Shown: positions 55,531 through 64,000 of the stretch, in pieces
Position numbering within the stretch: the stretch's first letter is position 1
How the letters are laid out: each line of letters begins with the position of its first letter
DNA from: Papaver somniferum
Taxonomy: Eukaryota > Streptophyta > Magnoliopsida > Ranunculales > Papaveraceae
Reading direction: 5' to 3'
Length of the DNA: 64,000 bases
Assembly (NCBI RefSeq): GCF_003573695.1
Contig: NC_039362.1
Coordinates: forward strand, 114,121,120-114,185,119
Translations under genes and position numbers: made by a program
The notes under the pieces: generated by a model
What the model was told of the DNA's origin: nothing
Seen by the model: only the letters and a program-made list of their open reading frames with translations
The model's database searches: none

Positions 55531-57782
55531 TGTTGATGGTGGTTTTTAGTTCAGGGATAAAATTGTAAAACCCTATATTTTATATGCATGCTTTCTGCAA
55601 AGAAGTAGAGCTGCCAAGAAGCTGATGAGTGTCTATACCTCTCTGCTTACACATGAACTATGTAGTTTAATACCTATGAAATTTATTTAGAATAACATTG
55701 GTGCATCTAGCAACAATCCCAAGTATTCTATAAATTTTATTAATCTCCCACCTGCATTATTCACTAAATGCATCGCTTGCTGAGCATTTTCCCTATGCTA
55801 TGTTCCCCAGCTGAACTCTTAATATTGGCATGACATGACAATTATTGTTCACTCGCATCGGAGCAACATGAATTTCCCGAAGTGTCAGTATTAAGATCTG
55901 CATGAAGATACTCAGGAACACGCAAGTTGCACCGCTCTCTGATAAAGAGGTTTCTTGTGCCAACGCACAAATAATTTATCGAAAATTGTTTAATTTTGTG
56001 TCAACTCACGAAATTCAATTTTCTAACCTAATTTTACCTATATGTAAAAATTAGGTTTTTTGCGCCCTGCGCGATATTTTGAACCCTATTGGTCGAAAGT
56101 AATCTTAGGAGCACTAGGAAATTGATCCAACATGGAGCAAGTAGGAGTAAACACCTATTAAAAATCAGAAAACAAGAGGAACTGCGGAAAGTAAGAGCAG
56201 TGGCAAAAGGAGGCGTGGCCGCGCCACTTGGCCGACCGATTGGTTTCAGCAGGCATCACATGTGGCCGGCTGGCCACGCTCCATATTGCTGCTTGCCAGC
56301 CCCCTTTCTTATTGACCAATCAGATCTCTTTAAATGCACCACACTCCTATTCTAGGCGTTCAACCAAATGTCGTCGTGACCATTGGAAGCTCCTCTTTCG
56401 TATGGAACAGTCGGCCACGCCGCGGCCTACCCATATGGCTTCTAAACGATCACCCAAAGATTGGACGAGCAACTGGGAGCATTTGATAAAAAAATTTAGT
56501 ATGGTCTACATGCCACAAGTTTCGTATGGATGTCTAGCATAACATATTAAAACATCACATCAATCGGATTAACGAGCTAAAAGATATAGATTAAAAGGCG
56601 AGTTAGGTCATGGCTGAAAACTGACAGATTTCCTCCTGAACTCTTCCTGAGTTTTTACTGTCGGGCTGTTTTCACCTCCTAAACAACCTCAAAACCTAAA
56701 TATTCACGTGTGGAAAGATAGGAAATTCTTTTCCGATAAGAATGGAGGGGCGGATCGTTGAAATACGAGTTCGTATGAGAATTCTATAGCAGTTTTAGTG
56801 AGGGTCTCACATCTGAATTTTCTGATTACGAAATTTCATGAATTAGCATAAACTTCTGCAAATCATCTTAGCCATCCAACTTGGCTAGCCAACTTAACCA
56901 GTTTAGATTTAATTTGGGCCAACCAATAGGATGTCAAAAAGGCTACCATCCACCATTCTCCTATAGGGACCGATCACCACATCTTTAATGTACATGGATA
57001 GCTCCTGGCGCTCTACTCACACACAACCACCCGCCACCTAGCTTGCGCGTGATTGGTCAGAATAACTAGGTCTTGCAAACAAGACCCATTCAGCAGCCTG
57101 CTGCATATTTTCCACTAAAATACTCGAGACATCAAACATGTCACAAACTGGGGGATGTTCATCAGGGTATTGGTCTGGCGGTTTACAACGTGCGCCGTGC
57201 AACACACCTATTATGAGAAAGTGTCAGGAAAGCGGACAGTTAGTGGCAGCGAGGAGTAGTAGGTGTAAACTAACCCACCTCCCCTCATATTAGGGACGTG
57301 GTTTTCAACATTTACATACTACCCCACTTCTCCATCACTCAACCACTCCCACTTCCTATGAGATCAAGGCGCGTTCAACTATGACTTGTATAAATAGGTT
57401 TCTATCTATTTCAACCAAACAAGAGAGTTTTGGTTAACAACAACACAAGTATTCATAAAAAACACGAAAAGAACTGATAGCATACATTCCACAAGCCAGT
57501 TTCAAATTCTGATACAAGACATAAAACAGCCACACCTCAAAATTCAATATTTTGATCTCAACACCTTCTTTGCTTTCCTTCCTAAGATCAACCCTTCTCC
57601 TTCACTTTGTGACCGAAGCAAGACTGGAACGACCATTTTTTGGTTTAGGCCAGGATTGTACAGATTGATCTCTCGAATCTAAAGTACTCCCGTACAGTGC
57701 ATTTGTTTAGGGTTTAGATTCGTTTCTCGATGGCACACCCAAATTTTCCATTTCCAGCAGAATCAGTTTTTACCCCAAAACA
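55531..57782 (+). repeat. 5' LTR of element I (2252 bp)
   Basis: Begins TGTTGATGGTGG and ends ACCCCAAAACA. It is a diverged reverse-complement relative of solo LTR G across most of its length, including the ATCGGAGCAACATGAAT region (55857) and the GTGACCGAAGCAAG region (57608). The preceding five bases are GCAGT; the matching right flank is missing. Confidence 0.85.
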
Positions 57783-57784
57783 AC

Positions 57785-57802
57785 TGGCGACCACAGTTGG
57801 AG
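57785..57802 (+). other. primer binding site of element I
   Basis: TGGCGACCACAGTTGGAG, two bases after the LTR. It agrees with the primer site of element A at 15 of 18 positions. Confidence 0.7.
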
Positions 57803-57997
57803 ATTAATCTCTCGGTTGCAAATCCAATTTACCAATTTTCATTCCAATCTTCCCAAACTCAAGATGGTGGATCTTAGGTATAAATTCAATCATTAACCAT
57901 AATTCACTTCAATCACCAATCCAAACTTTCCGCTTCATGAGTTACCCCGGCCATCCCAAACACTTCCAAAGCCGCCAATGCTCGAAGTCCAATCACC

Positions 57998-58774
57998 ATG
58001 GAAGGTATGGCAAAAATATTAGAAGATGTTGTCACAAATCAAGCTGATATTGTGAAGTTTCAAAATGAGATGTTTTCTCTCTTAAAGAGTATGACACACC
58101 GGGTGTAGCAAGAGACAACAAACATTCGCTCGGAGAATGCCATCAATTTCAGAGATGACACAAAAAATGTTGAATCCTTGTCTGAGGTCTGTGCCTCCGC
58201 CAACGACGATGCAGACAGAGTATGTGGTCGTATCGAACGAAAGAAAAAGGGAATGGCCAACACCAATATACCATCCGCAAGCGCAGTTAACACATCCTAT
58301 GGCGTTACATCCTCTAGCATCAGCAAAACCGGAAGCATCCTCTCTGGCGTGACGCCTCCTATTACTAGAGACAGAGCCTCCGCTACTCCTAATATTTCTT
58401 CGAGCATGACACCTCCAATCATCACCAGGGCTGCTACCAGTTCTTCGTCAGGACGAGAGACTGGAGGAGCCATAGGAAACCAACCTCCCATTACCATTAT
58501 CGATTTAATGGAGAGACAGGAAGTTGTTGCCAAAACCCATACGGACATGGCCACAACTCAGAAGGAGCGAAACAACGAACATCTGAATGATTATGTCAAG
58601 AGATTCAGAATTCAGGCGTTAGATTGTCATGATCCAAATGTGACTGAACATCAATTAGTGGAGTTGTGCATTGATGCTTTATGGGACTCTGTTCATGAAA
58701 CCATGCAATCTATGATGGAGCATGTGTGTGAGATTCTCTATTTTTCCAAGGCTCAGCGCGAAGATATATTTTGA
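57998..58774 (+). pseudogene. gag of element I
   Basis: One frame from the ATG at 57998 (MEGMAKILEDVVTNQADIV) to 58774, interrupted only by a TAG at 58106-58108. The N-terminal helix is followed by a long Ser/Thr/Pro-rich linker. HTDMATTQKER matches the gag of element A. Then comes HLNDYVKRFRIQALDCHDPN and HQLVELCIDAL, the classic plant Gypsy gag (Retrotrans_gag) core. Compared with A, a segment between TQKER and HLNDY is missing. No zinc knuckle before the stop. Confidence 0.75.
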
Positions 58775-58854
58775 TCCCTCAACCGTATTGTGTCGGGAAG
58801 GCGATTGTTTTCAATTGGAGAAGCTACCCAAAATCCCAGTCTCTCTTGGAAGGT

Positions 58855-59235
58855 ACGGATGGTAAATGCAACTGGGGACTCCTAACCACAACTCACCTGA
58901 GAGGTGTCGATTTTGAAAGCACATTGATTGACGTGGCCCCTGACTTCAACATTGTCACCGTCAAGACACTGAGAGCTGCAGGAATTTCGAAGCAAGAAGC
59001 TGCTCACTGCCCGACTATGATTCCTATGGGTACATTAATCTCGAAATCAAGATAGGAGACGCCCTAACATACGCCAAGTTTCATATTGTCAAGGAATACC
59101 CGAATTATGATATGGTTTCGGGGCGCTCATGGATACATAGCAACAACGCGAAACTAGGAGGACAACTCGCAAATGTGACGCAATTGCCTGGAGAGAGTGT
59201 AGTTTCACAGGTTCCACACACGAGTAAGTCTTGTT
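58855..59235 (+). pseudogene. retropepsin remnant of element I
   Basis: Reads WGLLTTTHLRGVDFESTLID, then FNIVTVKTLRAAGIS in one frame and, after a shift near 59010, YINLEIKIGDALTYAKFHIV and YDMVSGRSWIH in the next. The pattern matches plant Gypsy proteases up to the G.PW.H motif. The active site reads IDVAPDFN instead of D(S/G)GSxxN, so the catalytic triplet is lost. The same region in element A has lost it differently (IDADTAIN). Confidence 0.72.
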
Positions 59236-59440
59236 AAGCAAATCTCCTTACAACCGGCTATATTTCTTCCCATCAAGACCTGGTGACTTTTGTCATACTG
59301 CTTACTCATGGGAGATCCTGATACACCCAAAGCCCAATCATGCGCGAAGGACATGCCTAGCGGAGACATAGCTAAGTAACTATCCTTAAACTAAATGTTT
59401 TATATCTATTAGGCATATCAATTAAATTTTAAATCTCTTA
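59236..59440. other. unassigned spacer before the minisatellite
   Basis: No ORF, repeat or domain recognised. Confidence 0.4.
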
Positions 59441-60046
59441 GTATTGAGACGTGCAAATTCCTCAACACTCACTACTGTGTTGCCAGGAAAACTGCCTCAA
59501 CACATATTTCCTCTTAGTGTTGAGACGTGGAAATTCCTCAACACTCACTACTGCGTTTCCAGGCAAACTTCCTCAACATATCTTTCCTCTTAGTTTTCAG
59601 ACGTGCAAATTCCTCAACGCTCACTACTGTGTTGCCAGGAAAACTGCCTCAACACATCTTTCCTCTTAGTGTTGTGACGTGCAAATTCCTCAACACTCAG
59701 TACTGTGTTGTCGGGCAAACTACCTCAGCACATCTTTCCTCTCAGTGTTGAGACATGCCAATTTCTCAACACTCAGTACTGTGTTGCGAGACAAACTGCC
59801 TCAACACATCTTTCCTCTTAGTGTTGAGACGTGAAAATTCCTCAACACTCAGTACTGTGTTGTCGGGCAAACTTCCTCAACACATCTTTCCTCTTAGTGT
59901 TGAGACGATCCAATTCCTCAACACTCGCTACTGTGTTGCAGGCAAACCGCCTCAACACATCTTTCCTCTTAGTGTTGAGACATGCAAATTCCTCAACACT
60001 CAGTACTGTATTATCGGGCAAACTGCCTCAACACATCTTTCCTCTT
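59441..60046. repeat. 76-bp minisatellite, eight copies
   Basis: GAGACGTG or a variant starts at 59446, 59522, 59598, 59674, 59750, 59826, 59902 and 59977, giving a 76-bp period with one 1-bp deletion in the seventh unit. Each unit carries GTGTTGAG once and CTCAACAC twice, so units can form hairpins. Because 76 is not a multiple of three, overlapping ORFs here (59451-60081) are artefacts. Confidence 0.92.
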
Positions 60047-61847
60047 GGACTGTAGTTGAACCCCAATCAATCTCACACTGATTCAAGGCACAGTTGCGCT
60101 CCTTACGTCTCTGATCCCAGCAGGATACTACGCACTTGATTCCCTTAACTGATCTCACCCACAACTAAGAGTTGCTACGACCCAAAGTCGAAGAATTTAA
60201 TAAACAAATCTGTATCACACAAAAAAGTCTACAGAATAGATAAATCTTTCTCCCATAGATAAACCTACAAGTTTTTGTTCCGTCTTTTGATAAATCAAGG
60301 TGAACAGGAACTAATTGATAACACGGACTTATATTCCCGAAAAACAGCCTAGTATTATCAATCACCTCACAATAATCTTAACCGACGCTGCGAAAGAAGA
60401 TATTGTGGAATCAGAAACGATGAGACGAAGATGTTTGTGATTACTTTTCTATCTTTCCTATCAGAGATAAAGATCTCAAGCCAATCTTTACGATTGTACT
60501 CAACACGATAGAATCAACAAGATCAGATCACACAACTACGAGAAAGTAGTATCGGTCTGGCTTCACAATCCCAATGAAGTCTTTAAGTTGTTAACCTGGT
60601 TTTTAAGAAGAAACCAAAGTTTAAAGGAGAATCGACTCTAACTAATACAACTAGTATCACACAGGAGGTGTGGGTATTAGGTTTCCCAGTTGCTAGAGTT
60701 CTCCCTTATATAGTCTTTCAAATCAGGGTTTGCAATCAATGTTAGCTTGGTAACAAAGTATTCAATATTCACCGTTAGATGAAAACCTGATTAGATTCAA
60801 CCTAATATCTTTCAACCGTTAGATCGAAAACTTAGCTTGTTACACAAAAATGAAATGTACTATTTTGGGTTTATGTAACCGTACCCAAACATGAACATTT
60901 GTTGATTCAACAATAGTTAACCAATGGTTAGCCATATGAGCACTTTCATATCAACCATGTTCTTCTTCACCATAACTAGTTCAAATGACTCAAATGAACT
61001 AGTTAGAAAGTTGTTCAATTGCAAGTAAATCTTATGTAACTACACAAGACACAATCGAAGCAAAAACGATTTGATTCACTCGAATCGGTTCATGAACTAT
61101 ATAGCCACTGTTTGCATTTAGCATTCCTTAGTTAATATGAATAAGTTCAAGAACAATCATTTTTAGATATAACCAACTCAAGTTCGCAAACTTAGTTCAC
61201 GGACTTAAGTTCCCAGAAAGAGTTCACAAACTCCAGCAGATATTATCGGGTATAGAACTTCCGCCAGTTCGCGGACTGGCTTCCCGGACTTAGGTCACGC
61301 CACTATTCCGGTTTTCTTAATCAACAAAGTTCACAAACTTCGGTTCAAGGAAAAAGGACTTATACATATATGTGTTACCACACAATGCTTATATCCATCA
61401 TTGGTTATATAATCTAAACTATCATTTCAATCATTGAAACATTCTTAGAGGACGTTATTATATAGTTGTTATTCACAAACTATTTTTCATCAAAGTAGGC
61501 AATTTTCAAAGTGATTGAAACGTATCATGACTTTCGTTAATCAAAGTCTATATAGCAAAACGACATTTATCTCAAAATAGGAGATAGAGTAGATACACTT
61601 TTGAGTGATAGATAAGTTCAAGTCTCCACATACCTTTTAGTCGATGAAGATCCACCAGTTCCTTGAGTAGTCCTTCGTCTTGTATGATGATCTCCATGGA
61701 GTTCTTGAGCTCAACTACACTTTCTATCCTAGTCCGATACTTAGCTATAGTAGAATATAAATCAAGACTTATAGTTTTGATCACTAACATTGAAAAACAT
61801 GCTTGAGATAGGAACACATGCGAGTTCGACCGTGCAATGCTCTAACA
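60047..61847 (-). repeat. truncated 3' LTR of Copia H
   Basis: Matches 21569-23470 of LTR B (same orientation) from GGACT(G/A)TAGTTGAA to the end. About 475 bp corresponding to the LTR 3' end are missing and replaced by the minisatellite. Confidence 0.85.
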
Positions 61848-62290
61848 ATCTCCCCCTTTGTCAATTTTAGTGACAAAACTATCAATACATATGGAATACA
61901 AAAATAAATGAAATAACTTTTGTAGCTCCTATTCCACATGCTTAATCTTCAACATTACTCGAAATCTTCGTCACTTCCAAGTACTCCAATGATCCCAAAG
62001 TTTGTAAGTTCAGCATCATCGTTGTTGAAAATCCGTAGCTATAACAACGAGAAAACAAGAGTTCTCAATCTTTGTTATACAGTGTCATAATATCATTATA
62101 TAGTATAAAAGTTCAATTGTATCACAAGTTCGACAACAATACTATGGTGATATGTATCACTCCCCCTTAGTCAATACTCCATCTCACATGGAAACCACTC
62201 CCCCTTACATAATGATCCGAAAACCATATGTATTTGTAGTGTGAACTACATATTAATTCTCCCCCTTTTTGTCAATAAAATTGGCAAAGG
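61848..62290 (-). other. polypurine tract and G-rich tracts of Copia H
   Basis: On the minus strand AAAGGGGGAGAT adjoins the LTR (61848-61859). Further tracts GGGGGAGTG at about 62160 and 62200, and AAAAAGGGGGAGAA at about 62259, mirror those of element C in order and spacing. Confidence 0.8.
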
Positions 62291-62649
62291 TACGAAAACG
62301 GGATCCTAATGAAATTTCCAAAAGAGACATTTCATGACCAAAAGAAAGCACATATCATCTTATTTAGATGCAATCATATAGCTGAAGCTAAATGCATTCA
62401 TCAAGGAGTTTATAAAAATACAAGATAACCCCTATAATATTCCACAGCCGCACTCCCCACAAAGATTTGGCAATTAAGCACAAGTTCAATTAAGAACTCT
62501 CCCCCATAATATGTCATTCCTGAAAGAACAACAAGAGCGACCTTATTTTCAAAATAAAAGAAGGATTTCTTTGGGTATAACAAATCACATACAAGTATGA
62601 ATTTGAATCCAAAATACTCAATTAAATCAACCACAAGAGAACCCATGAT

Positions 62650-62940
62650 TAATTTAATCGGAAATGCTCAACATAAGTGAACTTATGGAGACTCAAAAGT
62701 ACACAATTAGATTAATCACAAGAGAATCCATAATTAATCTAATCGGAATACACAACCAAATTAATCACAAAAAGTAATCAATTTAATTGGTCATGCTCGA
62801 CATAAGAGAACTTACGGAGCAACAACTAAATAACCAAACGAGAATGATTAATTTAGTTGAACATGCTCGACATAAAGTATCTCACGGAGCAACAACTAAG
62901 CTAAAAATAACTCAGTCGATTGTGCTCAACATAAGACATG
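62650..62940. repeat. diverged tandem repeats in Copia H
   Basis: Units built on CATGCTCGACATAAG, CTTACGGAGCAACAACTAA and an AATTAATC core, about 70-80 bp each. Inverted counterpart of 32920-33200. Confidence 0.7.
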
Positions 62941-63486
62941 TACACAAAATTGTGGATCGGAGATCGACCTTATACCGTGGAATAAGCAAGGATTCATTCT
63001 ATTTTCCATTACCATTTGCACAATGACATACAATAGACATAATCCTCGGAAACAAAAGATTTTAACCTATCTTCCATCAATAATTGACATGATAGGCTTA
63101 ACTTTTGTATTTGTCAAAAGTTCATTCCTTCTTTTATCAACAAATGCATTTCGACATATAAAAGACTTATCTTTCGACAAGGTATGGGACAATCACAGTT
63201 CACAGACGTAAACACACATATCCGATAATAAATTGCAATATATAAAACCATAAAGATTAATACTGCAAAAAATCATCTTCCAAACAATTTTAGAATTTAA
63301 ACCAATAAATCTAAAAACATGAAGATGAAAACGTTGGACATAGCTATGTGTAATCACAATAATGTCTATTCCAAACTTCTAGTTATTCTTCTAAACAAAA
63401 CAAGAAAAATAGAAGATTTGCAAGATAAATTAAAACAAGCTAAAACAAAACCAGACTCCTATGCCAAAGACGGACACGAACAGAAG

Positions 63487-63891
63487 TCAGAAAGACGGTT
63501 CAGAATCCCCATTAGTCTTAAGGTCTTTGAGCTTGTGAACGACAACATCCTCTGCAACACTGGAGAGAATATCCTTATTGGGAAGTTCTTTAACACGGGT
63601 CTTCATGAGAACAAGGTCAGAATTAACCTTTTTCAACTCAGTTCTTACCACATCAAGACACTTCATTGTATCAACAAGCTGCTGTTTTGCATCCTCAAAT
63701 TTTTTGAGAAAGTCAAGAACTACTTCATACGAAATCTCTCCCACTTCCTCAATATCCGAGAAGGAATCAGGAGATTGAGGAAAAGATCCTTCAACTTCAA
63801 CAAAGGTTCCCTTCTCTTTATCGAATTCGAAATATACCGCATTATCAACAAAGTCTTCAGGTAAATCCCAAGAGCATGAAGGAGAAGCCAT
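63487..63891 (-). CDS. second ORF of Copia H, helical acidic protein
   Basis: 134 codons from the ATG at 63891 (MASPSCSWDLPEDFVDNAVY); the frame is open upstream to 63924, but MASP is the more natural start. Residues about 55-125 form a long predicted coiled coil (LDFLKKFEDAKQQLVDTMKC and onward). It is acidic in the first half, with no signal peptide or membrane segment. By position it corresponds to 32035-32373 in element C. I know no function for it. It is uninterrupted, unlike gag in these copies. Confidence 0.5.
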   Translation of the reverse strand: MASPSCSWDLPEDFVDNAVYFEFDKEKGTFVEVEGSFPQSPDSFSDIEEVGEISYEVVLDFLKKFEDAKQQLVDTMKCLDVVRTELKKVNSDLVLMKTRVKELPNKDILSSVAEDVVVHKLKDLKTNGDSEPSF

Positions 63892-64000
63892 TGTCAACAG
63901 GTAGCCTAGAGTGAACATATTCAACTCAATAGGGTAGGTATATAAACAATTTTCGAGAGACTTAGGGCTTACAGGATTGGTTTGTGAGAGAACCCAAAAA

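Larger units (their letters stand above)
55531..59235 (+). mobile_element. Gypsy element I, 5' part, truncated
   Basis: A 2252-bp 5' LTR, primer site, gag-like ORF and protease remnant in the order of a Gypsy element. No reverse transcriptase, integrase or 3' LTR follows; sequence identity to such elements fades at about 59235, before the minisatellite. Same lineage as A and G by LTR, primer site, gag and protease. Confidence 0.78.
60047..64000 (-). mobile_element. SIRE-like Copia element H, 3' part
   Basis: On the minus strand: second ORF (63891-63487), tandem repeat array, G-rich tracts, polypurine tract, then a 3' LTR (61847-60047) cut short by the minisatellite. It is collinear with the 3' half of element C (about 31830-36388 region). 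The 5' half lies right of the window. Confidence 0.82.

Noticed and set aside
59441..60046. CRISPR-like array
   Set aside because: The whole 76-bp unit repeats, with no variable spacers, and this is a eukaryotic genome. It is a minisatellite.
59451..60081. Three overlapping repetitive ORFs over the minisatellite
   Set aside because: The 76-bp unit simply lacks stops in some frames. The peptides are the repeat read in shifted frames.

Overview
This is a plant nuclear window made almost entirely of nested transposable elements, with one confidently recognised host gene. The host gene is a plastid-type HAD phosphatase of the CBBY family (44846-47108) with eight exons and GT-AG-type introns. The L1-type LINEs carry an RNase H domain and the LTR elements are of plant SIRE-like Copia and Athila/Tat-like Gypsy type, so this is an angiosperm, most likely a eudicot. 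I suspect a Ranunculales/poppy-like genome, but only from a general impression of the repeats. No rRNA, tRNA gene, CRISPR array or bacterial-style operon is seen.

Layout. 1-13005: Gypsy element A on the minus strand, with 3.5 kb LTRs (the left one cut by the window edge) and a decayed gag/protease interior. 13006-23470: the 5' part of Copia element B on the minus strand (5' LTR, Met-tRNA primer site, gag). Its gag is split by an almost complete 5.9 kb LINE (14976-20869, plus strand) flanked by a 14-bp target duplication. 23471-27979: non-LTR sequence with a 252-bp tandem duplication and an unrecognised 240-residue acidic protein gene. 27980-44757: one 5'-truncated LINE (D, minus strand) broken into three pieces by two later insertions, Copia element C (28016-36388) and Athila-like element E (37240-44440). 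44846-47108: the CBBY gene. 47576-about 53834: a decayed LINE (F, plus strand) split by a solo Gypsy LTR (G, 50003-52584) with a perfect CCTGG target duplication. 53870-55530: fragments of other retroelement genes on both strands. 55531-about 59235: Gypsy element I (5' LTR, primer site, gag, protease), truncated. 59441-60046: an eight-copy 76-bp minisatellite. 60047-64000: a truncated 3' LTR and interior of a third SIRE-like Copia element (H, minus strand).

Two families dominate. (1) Copia elements B, C and H share about 2.4 kb LTRs starting TGTTAGAGCA. C is complete end to end: it has gag and a second small ORF, no recognisable protease, integrase, reverse transcriptase or RNase H, and several GGGGGAG tracts, so it must depend on enzymes supplied elsewhere. 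(2) Gypsy elements A, G and I share an inner LTR block, and A and I share primer-site sequence. They are subfamilies of one lineage with LTRs of 3.5, 2.6 and 2.3 kb. Element E is a separate Athila-like non-autonomous element with a long acidic ORF of unknown function.

The most useful points for follow-up are a GC-AG intron and a duplicated splice acceptor in CBBY, the pol-less SIRE-like family with its extra ORFs, the membrane-segment ORF of element E, the CTCAACAC minisatellite, and the repeat-rich LTRs of element A.
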